Shown here piece by piece: positions 53,577 through 61,383 of a stretch of DNA of 64,000 nucleotides. Location: contig NZ_CP114905.1 of the NCBI RefSeq assembly GCF_027497195.1, forward strand, positions 558,001-622,000, read 5' to 3'. This DNA is from Streptomyces sp. WMMC500. Lineage in GTDB: Bacteria; Actinomycetota; Actinomycetes; Streptomycetales; Streptomycetaceae. A model generated the notes under the pieces. That model ran no database searches and was not told where the DNA came from. It was given only the letters and a program-made list of their open reading frames with translations. Position numbers and translations under genes: made by a program. Position 1 is the stretch's first letter. Each line of letters begins with the position of its first letter.

Positions 53577-54341
53577 TCAGCCCTCCGCGGCCTCGGGCGG
53601 CAGCGGGCGCCAGTACTGGCGTGTGCCCTCCTCGCGCAGCACGTAACCCAGGCGCTGTGCCTCCGCGCGCAGTTCCTCCACGTCGGCGGCGTTCTTCTTC
53701 CTGAGCGCGTGCTCGCGCGCCTTCAGCACGGCGTTGGCCGCGACGGACAGCTCGGCGGAGTCCGGCACCCAGCGGTGGTAGCAGCCGGCGAACGGGTCCT
53801 CGTGCAGCCACCGGTAGCCGTGCGCGGTGAAGCCCCGGTCGAGGTCGGCCGGCTCCAGGTCGGTGGGCCTGCGCAGCAGTTGGCGGGAGGCGGCGTCGAG
53901 GATCACCAGCCGGTCCTTGTCCAGGAAGGCGGCGGCGACCTCGGCGCGGGCCAGGATGCGGGACTCGCCGTCCTTCTCGACCCGTAGGGTGTCGCCCTCG
54001 AAGGTGACGCGCATCGCCAGCACGTAGGTGAGGAGCCCGCCGCCCAGGCCCAGCAGCATCCCGGCCACCGGTCCGGCGACGGCGGTCCAGCCGTCGTCGA
54101 AGGAGGCCACCAGCTCGAACGGGCCCTGCATGGGCGCCCACCGCAGCCCGGCGACCCGGTCCGCGACGCGCGGAACCAGCCAGCCCAGGAGCAGGCCGAG
54201 CGCGGGGAGTCCGGCGAGCAGCAGCAGGCGGTACACCAGGCCGGGGCCCACCGTTGCGGCGGGTCGCTTGGCGGGGCGGTCGCCGTCGGGTTCGCCGCCG
54301 CGGCGGTCGTCACGGGACATCGGGGGTGCTCCGGAATCCAT
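53577..54341 (-). CDS. YqeB family membrane protein
   Basis: The product is 254 residues. A disordered, charged N-terminus (1-35) precedes two membrane helices (about 42-65 and 85-110) with LRWAPMQGPFELVASFDDGWTAVAGP between them. A cytoplasmic domain follows (VTFEGDTLRVEKDGESRILARAEVAAAFLDKDRLVILDAASRQLLRRPTDLE) and ends GTRQYWRPLPPE. This matches the YqeB family, of unknown function. AGGAAGGA lies about nine bases before the ATG at 54341; ATG 54320 is an alternative. A terminator separates it from the upstream small gene. Confidence 0.78.
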   Translation of the reverse strand: MDSGAPPMSRDDRRGGEPDGDRPAKRPAATVGPGLVYRLLLLAGLPALGLLLGWLVPRVADRVAGLRWAPMQGPFELVASFDDGWTAVAGPVAGMLLGLGGGLLTYVLAMRVTFEGDTLRVEKDGESRILARAEVAAAFLDKDRLVILDAASRQLLRRPTDLEPADLDRGFTAHGYRWLHEDPFAGCYHRWVPDSAELSVAANAVLKAREHALRKKNAADVEELRAEAQRLGYVLREEGTRQYWRPLPPEAAEG

Positions 54342-54475
54342 TGTCGGTCGTCCTTCCTGCCGTTCCCCGGCGACGCTACGGACGCGGGGCGGGGCGGCGG
54401 ATCGGCCGAAGGTCTGCGGAGCCCGGTGGCGGGTACGACTTTGGTCGCTTCCCGGGCACCGCCCCGGCACGCCGA

Positions 54476-54515
54476 GGCGCCGTACCGCGGGTCCCGAGGG
54501 CTGCGGTACGGCGCC
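54476..54515 (-). terminator. Hairpin after the 65-residue Tat-signal peptide gene
   Basis: GGCGCCGTACCGC (54476-54488) pairs with GCGGTACGGCGCC (54503-54515), a 13-bp stem with a 14-base loop, 40 bases past the stop of the reverse-strand gene at 54556. Confidence 0.6.
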
Positions 54516-54555
54516 GGGGGCGGCCGGGCCGCCCTGGTCGTGTCGCGGGGCTGTG

Positions 54556-54753
54556 CTACGAGACGAGCTTCGCGAGGTTCTCGCCGCGGCGGCTCGTGCC
54601 GGTGCCGAGCAGCCACCGCTCGGTGGCGGACAGCTCCGCCCGGGTCTCCGCCGGCGCGTCGTCCGGTCGGGCCGAGGCGACGCCGCCGGTGGCCGCGAGC
54701 GACGTGCCCACGCCGGTGGCGACCGCCACGGTCAGGAAGTTCCGTCGTTCCAT
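54556..54753 (-). CDS. Small secreted protein with Tat-like signal
   Basis: This 65-residue product starts MERRNFLTVAVATGVGTSLA (RRNFL Tat-like motif and hydrophobic stretch), leaving a mature peptide of about 35-40 residues rich in Ala, Glu and Arg that ends GENLAKLVS. AAAGGGCGGGAA precedes the ATG. It lies 33 bp after the SGRPNP lipoprotein gene in the same direction and is probably the last gene of that operon. I do not recognise the family. Confidence 0.6.
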   Translation of the reverse strand: MERRNFLTVAVATGVGTSLAATGGVASARPDDAPAETRAELSATERWLLGTGTSRRGENLAKLVS

Positions 54754-54786
54754 TTCCCGCCCTTTCTCACTGTTGCTCTCTGCTGC

Positions 54787-55293
54787 TCACTGTCGGTTCT
54801 CCGGGATCGCCCGGTAGAGGGGCTCCGGCAGCCGCGTTCGCGCCTTGGCGCGCAGTGCCGCGTGCACGGAGCCGTGGTCGTCGGGCAGGGCCAGGGTCAC
54901 GTCGCCGGTCTCGATGCGTACGACGTCCACCCCGACCCGTACCCGGTCGTGTTCCGGATGCCGGGGCAGCCGCAGGTCCGTGAGGACGAACCCGCGGAAC
55001 CCCAGGCCGCCCGCGTCGTCGGCCGCCGCGGACTCCGTGCCGGCCGGCAGGGCCTCGATCAGCGCGGCGATCTCGTCGGCGTCGGCCTGCGGCAGGTCCC
55101 AGCCGGGGTTGGGCCGACCGGACAGCGCGTCCACCTCCACATGCGGGGTGGCCGGGGTGTTTCGGGGTTCTTTCACCGTCTCCTCCGCACCGCAGCCGGC
55201 GCCGAGGAGCACGAGCGCTCCCAGCACGGCCGCCGTCGTTCCCGGCATCATCCTCTTCGCCGCCTTCGCCGCCTTCGCCGCGCCGGTCCTCAC
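54787..55293 (-). CDS. Lipoprotein with SGRPNP domain
   Basis: The product is 168 residues from a GTG that overlaps the upstream gene's stop by four bases (GTGA); a TTG two codons... directly before it is a weaker choice. After a KAAKAAKRMM n-region comes a signal peptide ending in lipobox G-A-G-C34. The mature domain has VEVDALSGRPNPGWDLP (52-68) and GGLGFRGFVLTD (95-106). The same two motifs, in the same order and similar spacing, form the N-terminal domain of the protein encoded just upstream. It would be anchored outside the membrane. The family and function are unknown to me; an inhibitor or partner of the upstream protein is a possibility. Confidence 0.7.
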   Translation of the reverse strand: MRTGAAKAAKAAKRMMPGTTAAVLGALVLLGAGCGAEETVKEPRNTPATPHVEVDALSGRPNPGWDLPQADADEIAALIEALPAGTESAAADDAGGLGFRGFVLTDLRLPRHPEHDRVRVGVDVVRIETGDVTLALPDDHGSVHAALRAKARTRLPEPLYRAIPENRQ

Positions 55294-56129
55294 CAAACCG
55301 TCTGCCGCGAGGGCCCCGGCCCGTACATGTAGCCGCCCCAGGTGGTGTAATCACCCCGGTTGGCGGTGTACGGGTCGGTGATGGCGTACCCGGACTGGTC
55401 GTAGTTCCGGGCCGCCGTTTGGCCGGGCTTGTGGCACCAGCGTCCCACGCCGCCCACCGACTCCGTCCGACGCCACCAGTGGTAGTCGATGTTGGACCAG
55501 GTCGCGAACGCCACGTAGAGATTGCCGCCGTCGCAGTAGGTCACCCAGCCGTCGCGCAGCGCGGCGTCCCGGATCTGCGGCACGGAGACGGAGCCGTACT
55601 GCTGCCCGGTGCCGCGCCCCGGCTGGGCGAAGGTGTTCGTGCGCCAGTTGGCGGCGTAGTTGTAGCAGTTGTTGTTGATGCGGTGGTAAGGGTCGGCGTT
55701 CCAGAAGTCGAAGTTCGTCGAGCTGGTGACCCAGTAGGTGCACGCCGCGCCCGCTCTGGCCGCCGCCCAGTCGCCGCGCTCCGCGGGCGTACGTATGGTT
55801 TCCGCCGCCGCCTGCGATACGCGCTCGTCCATCTGCGGGTCAGCCGAGTCCAGCAGCCACGCCTCGGCGTCGAGGTCGACGCTCGCGGCAAGCCCGTCAC
55901 GGACCCGGAAGAAGGTCGGCAGCCGCCTTCCCTTCAGGACTTTCGCGGAGTCGCCGGTGGCGCGTACCAGGAATCCGCGGTAGCCCAGCTTCCCTTCGGA
56001 GACGGAGGCCGGCGCCATCGGCACCGCGCCCTCCAGCGTCCGCTGCAGGAAGCTGTTCCTTTCCGAAGCGGACAGTTGCCATCGGGGATTCGGACGCCCC
56101 GAGAAGACGTCGAGTTCGATTTCGATCAT
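55290..56129 (-). CDS. SGRPNP-domain protein with C-terminal papain/NlpC-like domain
   Basis: The product is 279 residues without a signal peptide. The N-terminal ~115 residues carry IELDVFSGRPNPRWQLS (4-20) and GKLGYRGFLVR (46-56), shared with the downstream lipoprotein. The C-terminal ~150 residues contain NNCYNYAANW with Cys155, IDYHWWR with His217, GRWCHKPG with His233 and YDQSGYAITDPYTANRGDY. This Cys/His/Asp layout suggests a papain-like (NlpC/P60-like) hydrolase, though no family is certain. The ATG at 56129 follows GGGGGG. It is the first gene of a short operon behind a good promoter. Confidence 0.68.
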   Translation of the reverse strand: MIEIELDVFSGRPNPRWQLSASERNSFLQRTLEGAVPMAPASVSEGKLGYRGFLVRATGDSAKVLKGRRLPTFFRVRDGLAASVDLDAEAWLLDSADPQMDERVSQAAAETIRTPAERGDWAAARAGAACTYWVTSSTNFDFWNADPYHRINNNCYNYAANWRTNTFAQPGRGTGQQYGSVSVPQIRDAALRDGWVTYCDGGNLYVAFATWSNIDYHWWRRTESVGGVGRWCHKPGQTAARNYDQSGYAITDPYTANRGDYTTWGGYMYGPGPSRQTVW

Positions 56130-56183
56130 TGAGCCCCCCCTGTTGTCGGACCGGCTCGGCACGAGGGATGCCGGTCGGCCGGA

Positions 56184-56212
56184 ACAGTAATCTCCCGCAC
56201 GATTACGAACAA
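56184..56212 (-). promoter_or_regulatory. Promoter of the SGRPNP operon
   Basis: Reverse strand: TTGTTC (56212-56207), 17-base spacer, TACTGT (56189-56184). The -10 is identical to that of the sugar importer operon at 41725. Transcription would begin near 56177, leaving a 48-base leader. Confidence 0.55.
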
Positions 56213-56255
56213 TGGGGAATTAAGCGGAATCACTGATTTCAGAGAGATTTTCGCC

Positions 56256-56270
56256 ATGATTCAGAATCAT
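56256..56270. promoter_or_regulatory. Perfect 15-bp palindrome ATGATTC-A-GAATCAT
   Basis: This AT-rich perfect dyad lies 44 bp upstream of the SGRPNP operon -35 box and 7 bp before the ribosome binding site of the small forward ORF at 56288. It is a strong candidate operator for an unidentified dimeric regulator. Confidence 0.55.
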
Positions 56271-56287
56271 CAGCACAAGGAGGGTAA

Positions 56288-56533
56288 ATGGCGATGTCCG
56301 GGGCGGTGGTGGCACTCCTTCCGCGCCTCCCCCCGGCACCCGGTCCGGCCCGGGCCGGGGCAGGCGCGGGCGCCGCGGGGGCGAGGGCCGGTAGCGGGCG
56401 TTCCGCGCCATGTGACCAGCCGGTGCGGATGACGCCGGACGCGTCCGCCGCGGGCCTGCCGCCGGTGGGTGGGCCCGTCGTCGCCGTTCGCACGGAAAGT
56501 CCGGTTCCGTCCGCCTGCGACCGTGCCGCCTAA
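56288..56533 (+). CDS. Possible small protein of 81 residues
   Basis: The ORF starts MAMSGAVVALLPRL, with a strong AAGGAGGG close to the ATG. The rest is Ala/Gly/Pro/Arg-rich with two Cys (SAPCDQP and SACDRAA). About four fifths of third codon positions are G or C, compatible with coding but not decisive in this DNA. It is divergent from the SGRPNP operon and next to the palindrome at 56256. No family is recognised. The ribosome binding site is the main support. Confidence 0.35.
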   Translation: MAMSGAVVALLPRLPPAPGPARAGAGAGAAGARAGSGRSAPCDQPVRMTPDASAAGLPPVGGPVVAVRTESPVPSACDRAA

Positions 56534-56603
56534 GAGCCGCGGCCCGGAGCAGAAACCGGCCCCGGAGCCGTGGGCTCCGGGGCCGGTGGGGCTCACCGCC
56601 GGG

Positions 56604-59600
56604 TCACAGGGGCTGGACGGTGATGTTGCGGTAGCGGACCGCGTTGCCGTGGTCCTGGAGCCGGATGGCGCCGGCGACCGGCGTCTCCGGCTTCCCGGCC
56701 CCGGTGGGGCCGTCGACGGCGACGTCGTCGTGGACCTTGACGCCGTTCCACACCACCGAGACGCGCGCGTCCTCGGTCTTCTGGCCGTCCGCGTCGAAGC
56801 GGGCGGCGCGGAAGGTGATGTCGTACGTCTGCCAGGTCCCCGGCGGCTTCGCCGCGTTCACGTCCGCCGCCTTCTTCTTGTAGAGGGCGGCGGCGTCGTC
56901 GTTCGCCAGCGGGTCCTTGCCGTACGAGTCGAGGATCTGGACCTCGTACCGCTCCTGGAGGTACACGCCGCTGTTGGCGCGGTCCTGCCCGGTGACGTCC
57001 GGCGGCAGCTCGGGCAGCCAGAACTCGACGTGCAGCTTGAAGTCCTGGTACGCGTGCTTGGTGCGGATGTCGCCGCAGCAGACCTCCATAGCCTCGCCGT
57101 CGAGCAGCGGCCACTCGGGCGTCCTGCCGTCCACGTGCTGGAAGGCGGAGCGGTCCGCGCCGTCGAAGAGCGTGACGGGCGCGCCGCCGCGGTGGACGGT
57201 GATCATGTCGAGGTTGACGTGGCCGGTGTCGTCCCCCTCGTTGACGTAGCGGACGGTGTTGCGGCCCGCGCGCAGCTTGACCTTCTCGGTCCTGGTCGTC
57301 CACTCCTCCCAGGTGCCGGTGGACGCCAGCTCCGTCTGCTTCACCTTCTTGCCGTTGACGTACATGCTGACCGTCTTGGTGCCGGCGAAGGGGTTCGGGC
57401 CGTTGGAGTAGCGCAGTCCGACGTCGTGGGTTCCTCCCTTCCGGGTCGTGACGTCGAACGTGGTGGACGCGCCCTTGGTGCCGTAGCCGGCCACGAAGCC
57501 GCGGCCGGAGTAGGCGTCGTGGTCGGTGGCGAGGTTCGCGCCGCCGTCGAGCCGGGCCTCCTCGGCCTCGTAGGCGGTGGGCGCGCGGCGCTCGTCACCG
57601 GGGATGTTGTTCAGCGTGTACCAGGCCTCGGTGCTCCACAGCTCCTGCCCGCCCTCGGCGGCGAACGGGCGCGGCGAGCGCACGTGCACCACGTGGCCGG
57701 GCTTCAGGCCGGGGATCTCCAGGGTGACCGTGGTGCGGTCGTCCGACAGTTCCGCGGAGGTCACCGGCAGCACCTCCTCGTCCACCTTGGGGCCGCCGTA
57801 CTCCGCGGTGGGGACGTAGCGCCACTGGGTGACCGCATACTTCCCGGCGAGGGCGTCGGCGGTCTCCTGCGACAGCGGCTTGGTGTAGCGCAGTTCGAAA
57901 CCGGTCTCGGTGGCGTCCATCGAGACGATGTCGAAGGCGTTGCTGCCGCCCGGCGTCAGCTTCTGCAGGCCGTGGGTCAGCTTGCCTGGCTGGCCCCAGT
58001 TGCCGCCCGCGCCGATGCCGCCGGCGTAGATCGCGCCGTCGGGACCCATGCTGATGCGGTTGACGCCCGCCTCCAGGCCCTGGGTCATGCGGAAGACGGC
58101 GCCCTGGTAGTCGCCGTCGACCTTCTGCAGGTCGGCCCGCTGGATGCCGCCGTAGGTGACGTCGCCGAAGAGGAGCTGGCCCGCGAAGGTGCCCTCGTCC
58201 ATGTACAGCGGCGTGCTGGGCGAGTTGGCGATCTCGTTCTGCGGCAGCCAGAGCACGGGCTCGGTGACGGGCTGGTCGTCGAACGGCCCGTCGGGGTTGG
58301 TGTAGTGGTTGAAGAAGCGGTCCTGCTTGACGTGCAGGAGCTTCGACGACGGCAGCCAGCCGCCCTGGTTGTCCAGGACGAACACGTCGTCGTCCGGCCC
58401 CCAGCCGATGCCGTTGGGGGTGCGCAGACCGCCGGCGACGTAGCTGATCTCGCCGGTCTCGCGGCTGACCTTGATGGTCGTGCCACGGTTCGCCGAGGGC
58501 TGCGGGTCGGTGGTGGCGCCGCCGTAGTTGATGGCGACGGACAGGTTGAGGTAGAAGTACCCGTCCCGGTAGAGCAGGCCGAAGGCGAACTCGTGGAAGT
58601 TGTTGCTGAACGGCCAGGTGGCGACGGTCTCGTACGCGTCGGTGACCTCGTCGCCGTCGGTGTCCTTCAGCCGCGTCAGCTCGTGCTTCTGCGAGACGTA
58701 CAGCTCACCGTCGACGTACTTGATGCCCTGCGGCTCCTTCAGGCCCTCGGCGACCTTCTTGACCGTCACCTGCTCGGGCGAGGTGTCGCCGGTGACGTTG
58801 TCGAGGAGGTAGACCTCGCCGGCGACGTTGTCGGTGCCGCCCCAGGTGGTCACCGCGAGCCGGCCGTCGGGCAGCCAGTCCATGGCGGTGACCTGCGGCT
58901 CGAAGCCCTCGGGGCGCAGGTCGGTCAGCGTGAAGTCGGGGTGCACGTCGTTCAGCGGCAGCCCGTCGCCGGGCGAGTCGGTGAAGCCCTCGCACTCCTT
59001 GCGGCCCGGCGCGGTGACGCGCACGACGCCGGCGTCGGTGCTGAGCACCGAGTTCGGCACGGTGGTGAAGCCCTCGGCGCCCGGGGGCTGCCAGGCCAGC
59101 GTGACCTGCTGGCCGCCGCCGCGCTCGAAGTGCTCGATGAACAGCGAGTGGTAGCCGGCGGTCAGCTCCACGGTGCCGTCCTTGGGGGGATCGGTGCCGT
59201 GCAGCCCGTCGTGGTCGATGACGACCTGGTTGTCGACGAGGAGCCGCGATCCGTCGTCGCTGGTGAGGCGGAAGGTGTACGTGCCGTCCTGGGGCACGTT
59301 GACGTTGGCGATGGTGTGCGAGACGAAGTTGTCCTCGAAGCCGAAGTCCCCGGCGGTCGAGAAGTCGATCTGCGGCATGAGCTTGTCGACGTTCGGGGTC
59401 TGCGCGGGCTTGAGCGCGCAGATCTCGTCGAGCGGGACCTGCACGTCGTACGTGCGCAGCGTCACGCCGGGCTCCTGCGGCGGGAGTTCGGCGAAGGGCT
59501 GGTTCCGCGGGGCGGGGGCCCGTTCGGGGTCGGGGGCGGGATCGGCGCCGGCGGGTGCGGCCCAGAAGCCGCCGACGAGGAAGGCCGCCGCGAGCACCGT

Positions 59601-59642
59601 GGTCATCCGTCTGCGGACACGGTGGAACAGCCGTGCGGACAT
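56604..59642 (-). CDS. Secreted multidomain protein: PA14, propeller, CBM and DUF1080
   Basis: The product is 1012 residues. Signal peptide about 1-35 (FHRVRRRMTTVLAAAFLVGG). A PA14-like domain at about 85-205 includes DGTYTFRLTSDDGSRLLVDNQVVIDHDG and HSLFIEHFERGGG. A sugar-dehydrogenase-like propeller covers about 225-640 (MDWLPDGRLAVTTWGG, GLRTPNGIGWGPDDDVFVLDNQG, NRISMGPDGAIYAGGIGAGG). A CBM35/CBM6-like domain at about 685-815 begins YEAEEARLDGG. A C-terminal DUF1080 (3-keto-disaccharide hydrolase-like) domain covers about 820-1012. It probably binds and processes a polysaccharide outside the cell. GGAGG lies five bases before the ATG at 59642. Confidence 0.84.
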   Translation of the reverse strand: MSARLFHRVRRRMTTVLAAAFLVGGFWAAPAGADPAPDPERAPAPRNQPFAELPPQEPGVTLRTYDVQVPLDEICALKPAQTPNVDKLMPQIDFSTAGDFGFEDNFVSHTIANVNVPQDGTYTFRLTSDDGSRLLVDNQVVIDHDGLHGTDPPKDGTVELTAGYHSLFIEHFERGGGQQVTLAWQPPGAEGFTTVPNSVLSTDAGVVRVTAPGRKECEGFTDSPGDGLPLNDVHPDFTLTDLRPEGFEPQVTAMDWLPDGRLAVTTWGGTDNVAGEVYLLDNVTGDTSPEQVTVKKVAEGLKEPQGIKYVDGELYVSQKHELTRLKDTDGDEVTDAYETVATWPFSNNFHEFAFGLLYRDGYFYLNLSVAINYGGATTDPQPSANRGTTIKVSRETGEISYVAGGLRTPNGIGWGPDDDVFVLDNQGGWLPSSKLLHVKQDRFFNHYTNPDGPFDDQPVTEPVLWLPQNEIANSPSTPLYMDEGTFAGQLLFGDVTYGGIQRADLQKVDGDYQGAVFRMTQGLEAGVNRISMGPDGAIYAGGIGAGGNWGQPGKLTHGLQKLTPGGSNAFDIVSMDATETGFELRYTKPLSQETADALAGKYAVTQWRYVPTAEYGGPKVDEEVLPVTSAELSDDRTTVTLEIPGLKPGHVVHVRSPRPFAAEGGQELWSTEAWYTLNNIPGDERRAPTAYEAEEARLDGGANLATDHDAYSGRGFVAGYGTKGASTTFDVTTRKGGTHDVGLRYSNGPNPFAGTKTVSMYVNGKKVKQTELASTGTWEEWTTRTEKVKLRAGRNTVRYVNEGDDTGHVNLDMITVHRGGAPVTLFDGADRSAFQHVDGRTPEWPLLDGEAMEVCCGDIRTKHAYQDFKLHVEFWLPELPPDVTGQDRANSGVYLQERYEVQILDSYGKDPLANDDAAALYKKKAADVNAAKPPGTWQTYDITFRAARFDADGQKTEDARVSVVWNGVKVHDDVAVDGPTGAGKPETPVAGAIRLQDHGNAVRYRNITVQPL

Positions 59643-59705
59643 TCGTTCCTCCATACGCGTAAGAGGGCGGGAAGAACCTGCGGATTCCGGGCGGGTGCGG
59701 CGCTG

Positions 59706-59734
59706 AGCCTAAAGACTTCGTCCGGGCCTGTCCA
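59706..59734 (-). promoter_or_regulatory. Promoter of the DUF1080 multidomain gene
   Basis: Reverse strand: TGGACA (59734-59729), exactly 17-base spacer, TAGGCT (59711-59706). It lies just past the stop of the upstream lyase gene, so the multidomain gene can be transcribed independently. Start near 59698, 56 bases before the ATG. Confidence 0.65.
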
Positions 59735-59741
59735 TACTTTG

Positions 59742-60674
59742 TCATCCGAGAGAAAAAAGTTCCGGGACCAGCTCGTGGGCGTCGCGACGGGCGGGGAGCA
59801 CGGCCTCCTCGGGCGCGGCGGTGGCCGGCCAGCGGGTGCGTACGCCCGCGTCGGTCCAGCCGCCCACGGCCGCGAGGAACTTGTCGAGCGCCGGATTCGA
59901 CAGGCCGCGCGCCTTGAGCGGCGCGATGTGCCGGCGGAACAGCTCGGCCAGCCGGCGCTCGACGTCCAGGCCGGCGGCCGGATCGGCGTGCATCGTCTCG
60001 TACCAGCGGACCGACCCGGCCGGGGCGAGGGCGGCGACGTTGGAGTAACTGCCGTGCGCGCCGCGGGCGATGCCGGTGGCCAGCAGGTGTCCGGGGACGA
60101 AGACGGAGCAGCGGCCGGTGTGCGGGCGTACGGCGTCGTACCAGGCGTCGTCGCCGGCCGCGGTCTTCAGCCCGACGAGCGCGGGCACCTCGGCCAGCAG
60201 CCTGCCGAGCAGCGCGGGCGGGACCGGGGTCTTGGCGTGCGGCGGGTTGTAGAGCACCAGCGGCACCGGGTCGGCGGCCTCGGCGATCCGGGCGAGGAAG
60301 GCCACGGCCTCGTCGTCGGCGAGCGGCAGCCAGTCCGGCAGGATCACCTGCAGCGCGCCGGGGGCCAGTTCGCGGGCCCGGCGCGCCCGGGCGAGCGCCG
60401 TCTGCGCCACCGGGTGGGAGGCGCCGATCTGGAACGGCATGCCCGCGGCGGTGCACCGCTCGGCGAGCAGTTCGTTGATGGCGTCGAACTCGTCCTCGGC
60501 CAGGGTGTGGAACTCGCCCGCCGTGCCGTGCGCGTAGATCCCGTGCAGGCCGGCGTCCAGGAGGGCGTCCAGTTGCCCGGCCAGCCTGCCCCGGTCGATC
60601 GCGTCGCCGGTGTCCAGGGGCAGCAGCAGCGTCCCCCAGACCCCGGTGACGTCCTTCGCTCTCAGTGGTGTCAT
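59742..60674 (-). CDS. DapA/NanA-family class I aldolase (DHDPS superfamily)
   Basis: This 310-residue TIM-barrel lyase/synthase has Schiff-base Lys170 in ALVGLKTAAGD, the YNPP motif at 142-145 and GTAGEFHTLAEDE near 50-62, which corresponds to the carboxylate-binding loop of the family. It cleaves or makes a 2-keto acid derivative. The absence of lysine or sialic acid genes nearby leaves the substrate open. The next genes concern sugars, so a keto-sugar-acid aldolase is plausible. Confidence 0.85.
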   Translation of the reverse strand: MTPLRAKDVTGVWGTLLLPLDTGDAIDRGRLAGQLDALLDAGLHGIYAHGTAGEFHTLAEDEFDAINELLAERCTAAGMPFQIGASHPVAQTALARARRARELAPGALQVILPDWLPLADDEAVAFLARIAEAADPVPLVLYNPPHAKTPVPPALLGRLLAEVPALVGLKTAAGDDAWYDAVRPHTGRCSVFVPGHLLATGIARGAHGSYSNVAALAPAGSVRWYETMHADPAAGLDVERRLAELFRRHIAPLKARGLSNPALDKFLAAVGGWTDAGVRTRWPATAAPEEAVLPARRDAHELVPELFSLG

Positions 60675-60732
60675 GGCTGGAGCGTACGAGCCGGACGTGC
60701 GGCCGGCGCCGCCCGGGAGCCCAGGACGTGTC

Positions 60733-61326
60733 CTAGAGGCAGCCCGCCGGGAGCGCGGCGCCCCCGGCGTGGAGGTGCCGGAGGGCCGCGGCGATGGAGT
60801 GGCAGTCGAAGAGCGCCGAGTGCTCGGCGCCCGCGGCCGGCTTCGGCAGGCCGAGTGCCCGCCAGAGCCGGCCGGAACTGGCCGGGGCCGTCTGGGGGGC
60901 GAGGGTGTTGAGCCAGGGGCGTACGTTGAGGAAGCCGTTGTCCAGGAAGCCGTTCGCGACCTGCTCGCCGCGGGCCCGGGCCCAGCCGACGTTCTCCCCC
61001 AGCACGATCATGTCGTTGCCGTACGAGAGCGCGGAGCGGCCCTTGCAGAAGCCGAGGAAGTCGCCGAGCGCCGACGCCGGGTCGCGGCCCTCGCGGTCCA
61101 CGGTCTCCTGGCGGATGCCGGTCAGCTCGGTGAAGTACGGGGACAGCTCCGGGTTGGCGACGGGCCGGACCAGGGCCTCGAACTCCTCGGCGACCGCGAA
61201 GTCCGCGTCCAGCCGCAGCGCGCCGATCTGCACGATCTCCCGCAGCTCGCCCGGCCCCGACCAGTCCCGCTCCGGCGCTCCCGGCCACGTGGTGAACTCG
61301 AGGTCGAAAACGATGAACGACGACAC
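60733..61326 (-). CDS. DEDDh 3'-5' exonuclease
   Basis: This 197-residue nuclease has Exo I with Asp8 and Glu10 (VFDLEFTTW), Exo II in the middle (LSYGNDMIVLGENVGWARA) and Exo III with His-x4-Asp in AEHSALFDCHSIAAAL near 172-178. The layout resembles KapD/ERI-1-type ribo- or deoxyribonucleases. The cellular substrate is unknown. Neither neighbour gives a functional hint. Confidence 0.82.
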   Translation of the reverse strand: MSSFIVFDLEFTTWPGAPERDWSGPGELREIVQIGALRLDADFAVAEEFEALVRPVANPELSPYFTELTGIRQETVDREGRDPASALGDFLGFCKGRSALSYGNDMIVLGENVGWARARGEQVANGFLDNGFLNVRPWLNTLAPQTAPASSGRLWRALGLPKPAAGAEHSALFDCHSIAAALRHLHAGGAALPAGCL

Positions 61327-61383
61327 GTGGGTCCTCCTCGGGTTGCGCGGCGGCCAGCGTACGGCCGCGGCGGCCCGGAATGG

